Below are positions 1 to 8,600 of a stretch of DNA of 64,000 nt, piece after piece. The notes below the pieces were generated by a model that did no database searches, was not told where the DNA came from, and was given only the letters and a program-made list of their open reading frames with translations. Positions within the stretch are counted from its first letter, which is position 1. Each line of letters opens with the position of its first letter. The stretch is from contig NZ_CP126539.1 in NCBI RefSeq assembly GCF_030177755.1, positions 3,780,001 to 3,844,000 on the forward strand, in the 5' to 3' direction. The DNA comes from Devosia sp. RR2S18 (GTDB taxonomy: Bacteria > Pseudomonadota > Alphaproteobacteria > Rhizobiales > Devosiaceae). The position numbers and the translations under genes are program-made.

Positions 1-356
1 GCGTGCTGTCGGGCAAGTATAATGGGGGCACCAAGGAAGGCACGCGTGGCGACAATCCCAATGGCTCGCTCCGCTCTAGCCATATCGAGCCGCGCGTGCT
101 CGACGCCGTAGATAAGCTCGGCGCCATCGCCCGGGCCCGCGGCCAGTCCATGGTGCAGCTGGCGCTCTCCTGGGTACTGCGGCGGCCGGAAATGACCTCG
201 GCGCTTATCGGCGTACGGACGCTCGACCAGCTCAAGGACAATCTCGGCGTGCTCAACAATCTCGAGCTCTCGCCCGAGGATATCGCTGACATCGACGAGG
301 CCACCAAGGGCGGCCAGATGGAACTGCACCCCAGCCCCAAGGGCTGGCTGCGCTAA
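1..356 (+). CDS. Aldo/keto reductase, C-terminal part (runs off left edge)
   Basis: Only the last ~118 codons are in the window; the reading frame is open to the left edge, so the start lies outside. The visible part has the closing features of NADPH-dependent aldo/keto reductases of the YghZ/potassium-channel-beta type: 'SMVQLALSWVLRRP' followed by 'TSALIGVRTLDQLKDNL', the segment that binds the cofactor phosphate, and a tail ending in the acidic helix 'SPEDIADIDEA'. The enzyme would be a cytosolic carbonyl reductase; the substrate cannot be told from this fragment. It converges on the CsgG-like gene, with a hairpin between the two stops. Confidence 0.85.
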   Translation, partial: VLSGKYNGGTKEGTRGDNPNGSLRSSHIEPRVLDAVDKLGAIARARGQSMVQLALSWVLRRPEMTSALIGVRTLDQLKDNLGVLNNLELSPEDIADIDEATKGGQMELHPSPKGWLR

Positions 357-368
357 GCGCAAAGAAAA

Positions 369-394
369 GCCGCTGCGTCGCGCAACGCAGCGGC
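369..394 (-). terminator. Rho-independent terminator after the csgG-like gene
   Basis: Perfect 10-bp inverted repeat GCCGCTGCGT / ACGCAGCGGC with a 6-base loop. On the minus strand it is followed by a T-rich run (TTTTCTTT), which makes it a good terminator for the minus-strand secretion cluster. Transcription from the left would meet the same hairpin without a T-run. Confidence 0.8.
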
Positions 395-414
395 ACACAA
401 CCTCTCTGGCCTGC

Positions 415-1335
415 CTATTTGATCGCCAGCGCCGGCGGGGGTGGCGGCACCGGAGCCACCACGGCGGGGCCGACCGAAACGGTCTTGGCAACCGCTTCAG
501 CCCGGATTTCTTGGGTGGCCTGCGGGAGGTATTTGTCGCAACTGCCCTTGTGGCGCACCAGTGAGCTCACGATGTCGTAGGCCGCTTCCGCCATCAGCCA
601 GCGCACGCCGGCATGCAGGCCCTCTTGCGATTTGTCGCCGATCTTGGTGTCGAACAGTTCGCTGGAGAAGAACCGGAACACCGAGGCATAGACCTCATGG
701 CCCACCGCCTGCTTGGAATAGGATCCGGCGCGCACGATCCGGGTACTCTCGGTATTGGTAACGCGCAGATCGGCGGCCGCGGTTAGCGCAAAAGCCCGTG
801 CGCCGCCGCCAATGCCGCCCACCAGCACTTCCCCGCCCCCCGAATAGGTATTGAAGTCGAGCTGGGTTATCGCCCCGTCGATCACATAATCGGAGCCGCG
901 GATGGAGCCCTTGGTGATGGGCCGCAAATCCACCGTCTGGTTGCCCACGGTCTGGGGCGCGCCATCGCCCAGGATCTGCTCGCGGGCGCGCGCCAGCTCC
1001 CATTCGGTGACCACCGTGTTGCTCCTGTTGACCTGGGCCATCCCCGCCTTCTGCAAGGCGGTGATGAGCATGGCCGCAACATCGCGCGGCACGAAGCCCC
1101 CTTCGTCGCTGTTGAACTTGTTGGTCTGGTCGGTGATCGTATGCACCGCCAGCACGATGCCCGAATTGCGTACCTCGGGAGTCTTGCTGAGGCAGACAAG
1201 CGCATCATCTGCCGGCGTGGCGGTGGCCAGCGGCACGGGACCATGAAACTGCGCCTTGGGCCGGCTCATCTGGCTGAACGTGGTGCAGCCGGTCAGTGCG
1301 ACGACCAGCACCGCAGTGCCGAGAAGCTTTAGCAT
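415..1335 (-). CDS. CsgG/HfaB-family outer-membrane secretion lipoprotein
   Basis: A 306-residue protein with a lipoprotein signal peptide ending in the lipobox LTGC (residues 14-17). The body matches the CsgG/HfaB fold: 'SGIVLAVHTITDQTNKF', then 'AAMLITALQKAGMAQVNRSN', 'SDYVIDGAITQLDFNTYSGG' with a glycine-rich stretch, and 'ADLRVTNTESTRIVRAGSYS', the strands that in E. coli CsgG build the nonameric export pore. A proline-rich tail (VPPPPPALAIK) ends the protein. In curli and holdfast-anchoring systems this family exports unfolded amyloid-type subunits across the outer membrane. Its start overlaps the stop of the upstream gene by 7 bases (ATGCTAA), so the two are translationally coupled. It is the last gene of the cluster. 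Confidence 0.85.
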   Translation of the reverse strand: MLKLLGTAVLVVALTGCTTFSQMSRPKAQFHGPVPLATATPADDALVCLSKTPEVRNSGIVLAVHTITDQTNKFNSDEGGFVPRDVAAMLITALQKAGMAQVNRSNTVVTEWELARAREQILGDGAPQTVGNQTVDLRPITKGSIRGSDYVIDGAITQLDFNTYSGGGEVLVGGIGGGARAFALTAAADLRVTNTESTRIVRAGSYSKQAVGHEVYASVFRFFSSELFDTKIGDKSQEGLHAGVRWLMAEAAYDIVSSLVRHKGSCDKYLPQATQEIRAEAVAKTVSVGPAVVAPVPPPPPALAIK

Positions 1336-1682
1336 CCGTACATCCCCCCGGTGATGTTGAAACTAGTGTCGCTGCAATCGGAGGTCTGCGTCTGTGCTCC
1401 GTTGTTGGTCTGAGTGATGGTGATGTTGTTGTTCGAGCCGCTGACGGTGATCGCGCTTTGATTGCCCGTCTGCCCCGTGCCGCCGCCCAGCCCCGCTGCG
1501 CTGCCCGAACTGCCGAGCAGGCCGTAGAGCTCGAGCCGGGTGCGTTCGACGGTGAGGTTCACCTGGCGCTGGCTATCGGTCCGGAATTGGTAAGGCCGGG
1601 CCTCGCCCAAGCCGTTGGCCAGGGCCGCCGAACTGCATATGAGGCCGGCGGCAAGGCCCACCCCCGCAAGCAATGCTCTCAT
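1329..1682 (-). CDS. Small exported protein next to CsgG-like pore (HfaA/CsgF-like position)
   Basis: 117 residues with a Sec signal peptide (cleavage after ALA, ~residue 22). The mature start 'NGLGEARPYQFRTDSQRQV' resembles short alphaproteobacterial proteins that sit beside CsgG-like genes; the second half is rich in Gly, Asn, Thr and Gln ('SGSNNNITITQTNNGAQTQ') with two Cys at the end (...SDC...MYGC). By place and composition it could be a CsgF/HfaA-like partner that couples the pore to the surface, or a minor fibre subunit; sequence similarity to E. coli CsgF is not visible. The ATG at 1682 is chosen because the longer open frame upstream lacks a signal peptide. Confidence 0.65.
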   Translation of the reverse strand: MRALLAGVGLAAGLICSSAALANGLGEARPYQFRTDSQRQVNLTVERTRLELYGLLGSSGSAAGLGGGTGQTGNQSAITVSGSNNNITITQTNNGAQTQTSDCSDTSFNITGGMYGC

Positions 1683-1774
1683 GATGTCGCGTCTCCTCGT
1701 GCGCGCTGTAGGCAGATGATGATTGTGTGGAAGGCAAATGGCTGGTTTCCGGGTAGCGCTGGTTGGGCGATACG

Positions 1775-2215
1775 CTAGAATTCGAGGCAATGTTCGGAGC
1801 TGCACCAGGCGGCGCTGCTGATCTCGGGCGGTTCAGGCCAATCCTCGGGCTTGCGCTCGGCATAGATCCGCACCTGCGCGCCGTAGTTTGTGTAGGCGGC
1901 CTGCAGCTTGTCCCGACACAGCACGGCTGCCTGCGAACCAACAAAGCGGTTGAGGCTCGCCTGCGTCTCGGCGTCGACCAGTTCGGGCAGCGTCTGCTTG
2001 AGCGTGCTGAAGAACTCCGGCACGGCGGCGGTACGCTGGCCGGGAGAATTGGCAACGAAGGGATCGCAGGTGACGGCGGCCCCGCGCAAAGCGATCATGG
2101 AGGAGAGGAACGGGGAAGGATCAAACGCGGCCCCTTCTTCTTCCTGCGCAAGACCCGCGCTCGAACAGCAGAGCGGCGCCAACAAAGCTACCGTCGTCAG
2201 AAGTGTGCGCATCAT
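1775..2215 (-). CDS. Exported protein of unknown function in the CsgG-type cluster
   Basis: 146 residues; signal peptide to about AGLAQ (residue 24), then an acidic start (EEEGAAFDPS). No family recognised. Four Cys in the mature part (VTCD, VLCR, AWCS, EHC) could form two disulfides, fitting a folded periplasmic protein rather than an amyloid subunit; there are no Asn/Gln repeats. A CsgE-like accessory role is possible from position only. The AT-rich 143-bp gap upstream (2216-2358) may carry its promoter. Confidence 0.6.
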   Translation of the reverse strand: MMRTLLTTVALLAPLCCSSAGLAQEEEGAAFDPSPFLSSMIALRGAAVTCDPFVANSPGQRTAAVPEFFSTLKQTLPELVDAETQASLNRFVGSQAAVLCRDKLQAAYTNYGAQVRIYAERKPEDWPEPPEISSAAWCSSEHCLEF

Positions 2216-2358
2216 ACCCGCCCCCAGATTTGCCTCCTGGACTGTATAGATGACGCCGACCGTAGCAATATATTTACTGCAACACTCTTAAAATAAGTAT
2301 GCGCCTACGCAGTAATTATAAGTACTGTTACGTATATTGCGGAAAAGGCAAATCAGCA

Positions 2359-3402
2359 TCAGCGTACAACACTAACCGAGTTGCCGGTCTGACCCGAGCT
2401 GCCATTGCCTCCCGACTGCTGCTGCGGGTAGTCGGCCGTCTGCGACAGCTCGATGTCGGCATTGTCGTTGCCGCCAGTGGGGGGCGACAGCACAATCATG
2501 TTGACCACATCGTTGGAGCTTTGAGTGTAGTTCGGCCCGCTGACCAACTGCCCGCTGGGCCCAATGATCTCGTTGACGACCAGTTGTACGCCGGTCGACT
2601 CCTGGCTGATGGTGCCGATGCGGCTCGACTGCACATAATTGGCCACGTTGGTGCCGGTCTGGGTAATGGGGCCACCGCCCAATTCCCCCAGCACTACGGT
2701 GTTGCGGACGATCTGGTCGCCCGCAAACACGCGCTCGACGCTCTCCACCGTATCGGACACCATCATGTTGCCGAAATTGGTGCCGTGCTGCTCGATAAAG
2801 GCTGCAACGCTGGCGCTCGCAGCCACTTCCAGGCGGTTCTCCACCAACTGGACAGCACCCCGCACAATGTCCTGGTTGGCGGTACCGATGGAATACTCTG
2901 CGATGGCCATATTGGCGGTGTTGGTGCCGATCTGGCTGATCGAACCATAAAGAATGCCAAGTTCAGCCTCGTTGAAGATCAATTGCCGCGCGTCGGCGCC
3001 AAGCAATTGATCGGCGAGGTTGATGGTCCGCCCGGTGATCGTGCCGGCGAGGTTGTCGCCGGTCTGGACAGTGTCCGCATGAATGTTGACCTGCCCCAGC
3101 GCAATTGAATTGGTGATTTTCTGTGTTCCATTGAACCGCTGGCGCACCGTGTTGAGGTCGCCCCCTGATGACACCGAATTAACGAGGTTGGACCCGCTCT
3201 GGGAAAGCGAACCGAGCGCGGCGGGGTCCAGCATGGTCTGCATGAACTCGTCAGTCAGCGCCTCGAGCGTCCTGCGGCTGAGGGTGTTCTCGACCACCTG
3301 AAAGCCGGTGGCGTCCTGGCGGTACTCGGCTAGCGGCGCGTTTTGAGCCAGCGCCGCGCCACATCCTGCAAGTGTCAGCGTCGCAACAGCAAGCGTGCGC
3401 AT
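2359..3402 (-). CDS. Exported curlin-like repeat protein (HfaD-like)
   Basis: 347 residues from the ATG at 3402; the open frame begins ten codons earlier, but the signal peptide MRTLAVATLTLAGCGAALAQ starts here. It has either a lipobox-like LAGC or cleavage after ALA. The body repeats a loose unit of the form S-x-S-Q-x-G-x-N-x-x-N: 'SLSQSGSNLVN', 'SISQIGTNTANM', 'FIEQHGTNFGNM', 'PITQTGTNVANY', 'NYTQSSNDVVNM'. Such Gln/Gly/Asn-spaced repeats are the hallmark of curlin-type amyloids, and with the CsgG-like gene downstream it is the likely fibre or anchor subunit. In Caulobacter the hfa operon has a comparable large third member, HfaD; that equivalence is inferred. Confidence 0.65.
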   Translation of the reverse strand: MRTLAVATLTLAGCGAALAQNAPLAEYRQDATGFQVVENTLSRRTLEALTDEFMQTMLDPAALGSLSQSGSNLVNSVSSGGDLNTVRQRFNGTQKITNSIALGQVNIHADTVQTGDNLAGTITGRTINLADQLLGADARQLIFNEAELGILYGSISQIGTNTANMAIAEYSIGTANQDIVRGAVQLVENRLEVAASASVAAFIEQHGTNFGNMMVSDTVESVERVFAGDQIVRNTVVLGELGGGPITQTGTNVANYVQSSRIGTISQESTGVQLVVNEIIGPSGQLVSGPNYTQSSNDVVNMIVLSPPTGGNDNADIELSQTADYPQQQSGGNGSSGQTGNSVSVVR

Positions 3403-3474
3403 GGACCTGCCCCTTTCGTCATCCTGCCGCATGAAGAAGAGACTGCGCCCCGCAGGGCGCAGTCATGCGCGTGA

Positions 3475-4080
3475 TTAGTCGTCGTTCGAGGGGACGCTGA
3501 TCGAGTTGGCAACGTTGGTTGCCGACTGGATCGCGTTGTTGACGTCGCCCATGGTCGAGATCAGGTTGGTTGAAACCTGAGCTGCATAAGCGTCCTGGTT
3601 GACTTCCCAACCACCATAGCAGTTGCAGAAGAACGAGGGGTCGATCGTCTCGACGGTGACGTTGTTGAGAACGTTAGTCGCGGACTGGCCGAGATCGTAG
3701 ATATTGCCGTAGAAGCTCGCCGAGTTGGTCGCCGTCTGCGGGTTGTAGTGAGCATCCTGCGTGATGGCCATGGTCAAGTGCTCGATGTTGACCAGGTTCG
3801 CTGCGTTGACCGCGGCCTGAGTACGGGTAGCCGCATCATCACCCGTGGCTGCCCAGTCGACGGAAGCGCCGACATCGGTGTCATAGCCACCCCACCCACC
3901 CGAGATGGTGTTCGAAGCGGACTGGGCGGTCTGGGAGGTCTGCTCGATTGTCCGGGACGTGCCTGCCGTGAGGGTGTTCACCACGTTGGTTGCGGCCTGC
4001 TCCAGATTGGTGAAGGTGCTCTGGTAGTCACCCGTGATGTTATTAAGTGCGTCCTGTTGGCCGAACGACTTGAACCGCAC
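3475..4080 (-). pseudogene. 3' fragment of an exported Asn/Gln-rich repeat protein, cut by IS3-family element
   Basis: About 200 codons with no signal peptide and no credible start; the frame runs back into the end of the IS3-family element near 4085. Repeats of the form Q-x-A-T-N-V-x-N recur: 'LEQAATNVVNTL', 'LGQSATNVLNNV', 'AIQSATNVANSI'. The fragment at 6485-6959 on the other side of the two insertion sequences has a signal peptide and the same repeat ('ATQSATNVVNSI') and also shares the block 'QxAVNAxNLVN'. Either one gene was split in two, or two tandem paralogues each lost an end. As it stands, this fragment should not be exported. Confidence 0.7.
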
Positions 4081-4109
4081 CGGGAAATCCGGAGGCTGTT
4101 TGGTTTGAG

Positions 4110-5015
4110 TTATGCGGCCATGGCCGGTTGTTCCAGTGCGCCGTAGAAGTTTGCCTCAGCTTCGGCTGGCGGGATGTTGCCTATGGGCTCCAGCAGTCGT
4201 CGGTGATTGAACCAGTCGACCCATTCGAGGGTGGCGAACTCGACGGCTTCGATGTTCCGCCAGGGCCCGCTCCGATGAATTACCTCGGCCTTGTAAAGAC
4301 CGTTGATGCTCTCGGCTAAGGCATTGTCGTAACTGTCGCCAACGCTGCCCACAGACGGTTCGATGCCGGCTTCGGCCAGGCGCTCGGTGTAGCGAATACT
4401 GACGTATTGCGACCCGCGATCCGAATGATGAACCAGACCCCCGCGATGCATGGGGCGGCGGTCGTGGATCGCTTGCTCGAGAGCGTCTAGAACGAAGCTG
4501 GCATGGGCGGTGCGGCTGACCCGCCAGCCCACGATATAGCGGGCATAGACGTCGATCACGAAAGCCACATAGGCGAACCCGGCCCAGGTCGCCACATAGG
4601 TAAAATCTGAGACCCAGAGCCTGTTGGGCGCAGGGGCATGGAACTGGCGATTGACGTGATCGAGTGGGCAAGGCGCCGCCTTGTCGCTGATCGTGGTGCG
4701 CACCGGCTTGCCCCGTATCACGCCCTGCAGTCCCAGATCGCGCATCAGGCGCGCGACACTGCACCGCGCAATATCAAAGCCTTCCCGCTGCATCTGGCGC
4801 CAGACCTTGCGCACGCCGTAGACGCCGAAGTTCTCGGCAAACACACGCATGATCTCAGGCTTGAGCACCTCATCGCGCTTGGATCGGGAAGACCGCCGGC
4901 AAGGATCACAACGCTGGGCAACGCGTTCGTGGTAGCTCGATGGGGCGATCGGCAGAACTCTGCAGATCGGCTCGACCCCATAAGCATCCCGGTGCTCATC
5001 AATGAAGGCAATCAT
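4110..5015 (-). CDS. IS3-family transposase OrfB (DDE integrase domain)
   Basis: 301 residues. The N-terminal part is an HTH_21-like region ('[20 protein letters not shown]'), followed by a retroviral-type integrase core with the catalytic triad visible: D in 'WVSDFTYV', D in '[10 protein letters not shown]', E in '[14 protein letters not shown]'. Normally made as an OrfAB fusion by -1 frameshifting; here orfB starts in an ATGA overlap with orfA (5012-5015). The frame is full length, so the element may be active. Confidence 0.92.
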   Translation of the reverse strand: MIAFIDEHRDAYGVEPICRVLPIAPSSYHERVAQRCDPCRRSSRSKRDEVLKPEIMRVFAENFGVYGVRKVWRQMQREGFDIARCSVARLMRDLGLQGVIRGKPVRTTISDKAAPCPLDHVNRQFHAPAPNRLWVSDFTYVATWAGFAYVAFVIDVYARYIVGWRVSRTAHASFVLDALEQAIHDRRPMHRGGLVHHSDRGSQYVSIRYTERLAEAGIEPSVGSVGDSYDNALAESINGLYKAEVIHRSGPWRNIEAVEFATLEWVDWFNHRRLLEPIGNIPPAEAEANFYGALEQPAMAA

Positions 5016-5341
5016 CGCTTGAACGGGCGGTCGAGCTCCGCCTGGGCGAAATATGCGGAGGCTTTGCGCAGGATCTCATTGGCCTGCCGCAGCTCCCGGT
5101 TCTCCCGCTCCAGAGACTTCAACCGCTCGGCCATATCCGTGGTCACACCAGCGCGCCGGCCGCTGTCGATCTCGGCCTTCTTCAGCCACTCATTGAGGGT
5201 ATGGGCCGAGCAGCCGATCTTCTCGGCAACCGATACGACGGCCGCCCAGCGGGATGGGTAATCCCCGCCATGCTCCTGCACCGTGCGCACTGCTCGGGCG
5301 CGAACCTCAACTGAAAACTTGTTCGTGGTCTTGCTTGTCAT
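5012..5341 (-). CDS. IS3-family transposase OrfA (HTH, leucine-zipper)
   Basis: 109 residues. HTH_Tnp_1 domain: '[16 protein letters not shown]', then '[19 protein letters not shown]', followed by a heptad-type coiled coil ('[19 protein letters not shown]') that mediates multimerisation with OrfAB. Ends 'LDRPFKR' overlapping orfB by 4 bases. Confidence 0.9.
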   Translation of the reverse strand: MTSKTTNKFSVEVRARAVRTVQEHGGDYPSRWAAVVSVAEKIGCSAHTLNEWLKKAEIDSGRRAGVTTDMAERLKSLERENRELRQANEILRKASAYFAQAELDRPFKR

Positions 5342-5394
5342 GCTCCATCCTACTCAGGAGTTGGAGCCTCCTGTCTTTGCGAGATCGATTATTA

Positions 5395-5538
5395 TGGATG
5401 GTGCGGGTGGCATCCCGCGAGCCTCCGGGGCCATTGATCAAGCCCGTTTGCCGGCAAGGGAGCCACCCGATTTTCGCGTTCATCCTGAACAGTTGATTGG
5501 GGCTGTTGCGCAGACCCCGCAGTACAGGAACAGGAGAC
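5395..5538 (+). ncRNA. Candidate bridge RNA region of the IS110-family element
   Basis: Noncoding left end of the IS110 element. It can fold: GGGTGGC (5405-5411) pairs with GCCACCC (5462-5468), enclosing a long loop, and a second hairpin GGGGCTG / CAGACCCC lies at about 5499-5518. IS110-group elements are known to transcribe a structured bridge RNA from this position, with loops that pair with target and donor DNA. No loop-to-target match was made here; position and folding are the only evidence. Confidence 0.45.
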
Positions 5539-6477
5539 ATGATGGACCATATTTACATCGGCGTTGATGCCGCCAAGGCTTGGCTCGACATCTATCATCC
5601 AGCTCATGGTGCCCGGCGTATCGAGAACACTCCAGCCGGAATCCGGAGCTTTGCCAGTGCTGTTGCGCGCGAGGGAGCATGGGTCATCTTTGAGGCTAGC
5701 GGCGGTTACGATCGAGCGCTGCGCGACGGGCTTGAGGCGGGTAAATCCAGCTTCAGTCGAGTCAATCCTCGCCAAGCGCGTGACTTCGCCAGAGCCATGG
5801 GAGTGATTGGCAAGACCGACCGCGTTGATGCCAGGATGCTCGCGACCTTTGGACAGAAGCTGCAGCCGGCTCAGACACCCCCGATCTCGGCAGCTAGGCA
5901 AGTGCTGCTCGCGCAGATCATCCGGCGCCGTCAATTAGTTGAAATGCGAAAGCAGGAGGCGACCCGTCTCCAGCAAACGACAGACAGCGATTCCAGATCC
6001 GATATGAAAAGCCTGATCCTGGTTCTGGAACGGCGAATTGCAAAGGTCGAGGCCAGGATCGCCGAGATCATCCAATCGTCGCCCGAAATAGCGGAAACGG
6101 ACCGCATGCTTCAATCAGTGCCTGGCGTAGGTATGATCGTTTCCGCAACCTTGATGGCCGAGCTGCCGGAAATCGGCACGACGGATCGCCGAAAGATCGC
6201 GGCATTAGCCGGTCTCGCTCCGATCGCCCGTGACAGTGGACAGCGGCAGGGTAAGCGGGTCGTCGGCGGCGGAAGGGCAACCGTCAGAACAGTCCTGTAT
6301 CTTGCTGCCTTGCATGCCTCAAGGCATTCGACAACGTTCAAAGCCTTCCGGCGAAAGTTACAGGACGCAGGGAAACCAGTGAAAGCCGCACTGACGGCGA
6401 CCGCCAGAAAGCTGCTCAGCGTCTTGAACAGTATGGTTGCGGACGGCGCCTACTTCCGGGAAATCCTGGCTACCTGA
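5539..6477 (+). CDS. IS110-family transposase (RuvC-like DEDD plus Tnp20 domain)
   Basis: 312 residues from ATG 5539, which has a good ribosome site (AGGAACAGGAG) just upstream; ATG 5542 is the next codon. The N-terminal RuvC-like half shows the DEDD residues: D in 'IYIGVDAAK', E in 'VIFEASGGYDR', and D/D in 'KTDRVDARMLA'. The C-terminal Tnp20 half begins at 'MLQSVPGVGMIVSATLMAE' and carries 'LAGLAPIARDSGQRQGKR' with the conserved Ser, then 'VGGGRATVRTVLYLAAL'. Full length and without visible defects. Confidence 0.92.
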   Translation: MMDHIYIGVDAAKAWLDIYHPAHGARRIENTPAGIRSFASAVAREGAWVIFEASGGYDRALRDGLEAGKSSFSRVNPRQARDFARAMGVIGKTDRVDARMLATFGQKLQPAQTPPISAARQVLLAQIIRRRQLVEMRKQEATRLQQTTDSDSRSDMKSLILVLERRIAKVEARIAEIIQSSPEIAETDRMLQSVPGVGMIVSATLMAELPEIGTTDRRKIAALAGLAPIARDSGQRQGKRVVGGGRATVRTVLYLAALHASRHSTTFKAFRRKLQDAGKPVKAALTATARKLLSVLNSMVADGAYFREILAT

Positions 6478-6484
6478 ATACAGT

Positions 6485-6959
6485 TGCCGGCAAACCCGGC
6501 GCGGTTCAGATTCTGAACAACAGCCGTTACCAAATCGCCCGAGATGGAGTTTACAACGTTGGTTGCCGACTGGGTGGCATTGTCAATGTCAGTCGTGAAC
6601 AGAATGCCCAGGTTTCCTCCATCGATGGTGTTCAAAGCATACTGATACAGATCAGCAAACTGAGAAGCATTTGCGAGAGACATTGCATCGTCGACCTCGC
6701 CGACATTGACCAGATTGCCGGCATTGACGGCTTCCTGAACAAGGTCATTGGCATCATCGAAATTGACGATGTTGTTGATAGCCTTCTGCATGCCAAGCAA
6801 GTGCTGGTAGAAGTCAGAGTTGTCGGTGCAGAGGCTGGTCCCGCATAGATTGAAGGTGGCGTAGGCAGGGACGACGCCGATCGTGCCAGCGGCAAGAATT
6901 GTGGTCAAGAGGACCGATGGCGCTACGAGCCTAGAAGCCTTGGACGTGATCTTCTTCAT
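6485..6959 (-). pseudogene. 5' fragment of the exported Asn/Gln-rich repeat protein, cut by IS110-family element
   Basis: Start chosen at ATG 6959 rather than 6965: GGAG lies 7 bases before 6959 but only 1-2 before 6965. Signal peptide 'MKKITSKASRLVAPSVLL...' cleaved near AYA|T (~residue 32), two Cys soon after (NLCGTSLC), then repeats 'VQEAVNAGNLVNVGEVDDA' and 'ATQSATNVVNSI'. The last codons before the stop at 6450 come from the IS110 end, so the native C-terminus is missing. See the partner fragment at 3475-4080; joined, the two would give an exported protein of roughly 350 residues. Confidence 0.7.
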
Positions 6960-7674
6960 AGTCATTCTCCAGTTTGATTTCCCTTGGTTGAATAAAGCTG
7001 CGCTTCCGGAGGCCCCGTTTGCCCAGTCAGCAGACGAGCGGGACGGTTGAGCGCAACGACGACTTGCGATCTCACTCTGATTTCTGGCCGCACAAATCCG
7101 GCATCGTTCAAGTTGAACAATGTAAATCGCGGCACGCTCTTAGTATTATGAGATCACACACAGCAGCCGATCATGGGAAGGCGGCACGCGGCCTGACCTT
7201 CTGTTCATGTCAGCGTCTGATCCGGTGACGACCCTGAACTCTCCAGAAATCCAAACGTTATCGCCCACAACCCGCACATAGCGATGCGCTGTGACTAGGG
7301 ATTTCCGATGCTTGTGCGAGTTAGCAGGGTCAAAACGCCTTAGCGGCGCGAAACTTTCTGCATTGTGAGCCCCTCTTCCCTCTGGGAGGTGAATACTGCC
7401 TCTTCAGTGCCCAAACACTGCCACAATGCGTCTGACGAGTCTATATAGGGGTTAATAACAGCTTAATTCTTGGGTTAATACATCAGTGACCGAACACACC
7501 CTCAAGGACTCTACTTACAACAGAGTCTTGACGAATCATCATCTTATCCGCTCACAACATCTGCACGTACGCACAATATGGGCAAACACGTATTTCATTT
7601 CACTTGTACTTGAACTTACTGAGCGGCTCACCATGTTTCTGTCCAGAAATCGCCATGGCCTAGCGGTGAGAGCG
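6960..7674. other. Long intergenic region upstream of the disrupted repeat-protein gene
   Basis: About 715 bases without a convincing gene; the open frames here lack ribosome sites and coding character. It is more AT-rich than its surroundings, notably around 7440-7500 (GGGTTAATAACAGC, GGGTTAATACATC, two similar words ~28 bases apart). It must hold the promoter of the secretion cluster on the minus strand; no specific promoter could be assigned. Confidence 0.5.
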
Positions 7675-8586
7675 CTAAGGCCGAGACTGATGCACATAGC
7701 CCTGGGCAGAGGCGGGCACTTCCAGCGCCAGCCACTCGCGGAACAATCTGGTCTTGCGCGGTTCGCGTCGCCCCTTGGCGGTGGCAAGCCAATAGCCGTT
7801 CGGTCCTTCGACGGGGTGCTCGAATGGGCGAACCAATCGGCCGTCGCTAACCGCATCGGCGCTCATCATGTCGACGGCCATCAACACGCCTTGCTCGCTG
7901 ATTGCGGCATCAAAGGCTAATGACGGATCGGAGTAGGTGGGACCAACCAGTTCCACATCCTCTGGCACCCCCAGCGCCCGCCGCCACAAGCGCCAGTCGA
8001 GCATGGTCGTCTCGTCCCGGATCACCGGCACCTGCGCAAGATCCTGGAGGCTCTCTATCCGCCGGGCCACGGGTGGCGCACATACCGGCTGGAAAGAACG
8101 CCCGCCGATGAGGCTGGTCGTCACTCCGGGCCATTGCCCCGCCCCGAAGCGGATGCCGCAGTCGATGTCAGGGCGGCTCAAATCCAGCATGTGACCGGTT
8201 ACGGTCAGTCGGACCTCGATCTCGGGATGAAGCGCCGTGAACTTGTTGATCCGCCAGATCAGCCAGCGCGACGCAAAGACACTGCCAACGGTAAGATTGA
8301 ACACACCCTCGTCGCTGCCCTTGAGCGTGCCGATGCCGTCCTGCAGCGCCGCAAAGCCGGCGGTCAGTTGCGGCAATGCAGTTTTGAGCGCTGCGGTAGG
8401 GCGCAAGCCGGCAGGCGTGCGCTCGAACAATTCCATGCCCAGCCGCTCTTCCGCGCGTCGCAGGTGCTGGCTGACCGCACCGATGGTGACGCCCAGTTCC
8501 TCGGCCGCCGGCAACAACGCTCCGCGGCGCGCGACGATCTCGATCGCCCGCAAGGCATTGAGCGGTATGGGGAAGGGGTTTGCCAT
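7675..8586 (-). CDS. LysR-family transcriptional regulator (GcvA-like)
   Basis: 303 residues. Winged helix-turn-helix at the N-terminus: 'LNALRAIEIVARRGALLPAA' followed by 'ELGVTIGAVSQHLRRAEERL', typical of the GcvA group. The rest is the LysR effector domain with 'FASRWLIWRINKFTALHPEI' and 'DIDCGIRFGAGQWPGV'. Transcribed away from the small gene at 8692, with an inverted repeat between them that could be its operator. Effector unknown. Confidence 0.88.
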   Translation of the reverse strand: MANPFPIPLNALRAIEIVARRGALLPAAEELGVTIGAVSQHLRRAEERLGMELFERTPAGLRPTAALKTALPQLTAGFAALQDGIGTLKGSDEGVFNLTVGSVFASRWLIWRINKFTALHPEIEVRLTVTGHMLDLSRPDIDCGIRFGAGQWPGVTTSLIGGRSFQPVCAPPVARRIESLQDLAQVPVIRDETTMLDWRLWRRALGVPEDVELVGPTYSDPSLAFDAAISEQGVLMAVDMMSADAVSDGRLVRPFEHPVEGPNGYWLATAKGRREPRKTRLFREWLALEVPASAQGYVHQSRP

Positions 8587-8600
8587 ATAGATTTTCTATA

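Larger units (their letters stand above)
4085..5378 (-). mobile_element. IS3-family insertion sequence (approximate ends)
   Basis: Two overlapping frames, orfA and orfB, with imperfect terminal inverted repeats: GGAGGCT stands at both ends (about 4091 on the left, and inverted about 5366-5372 on the right), with further scattered matches including TGAG. Exact ends and target duplication could not be fixed because the right end abuts the IS110-family element. It lies inside the secretion cluster, in the same orientation as the disrupted gene. Confidence 0.75.
5385..6490 (+). mobile_element. IS110-family insertion sequence (approximate ends)
   Basis: One transposase gene with a ~150-base noncoding stretch before it and almost none after it, the layout of the IS110 group. 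Members lack clear terminal inverted repeats and usually make no target duplication, so the ends are estimates: left just after the IS3-family end, right within ~15 bases of the transposase stop, where coding sequence of the disrupted repeat protein resumes on the minus strand. Confidence 0.75.

Noticed and set aside
2299..3108. A 269-codon frame opposite the curlin-like repeat gene
   Set aside because: Lacks a ribosome site and mirrors repeat codons of the real gene, which has a signal peptide.
4085..6490. The IS3-family and IS110-family elements as one composite transposon
   Set aside because: They belong to unrelated families, there are no flanking copies of one element, and no shared target duplication could be found.
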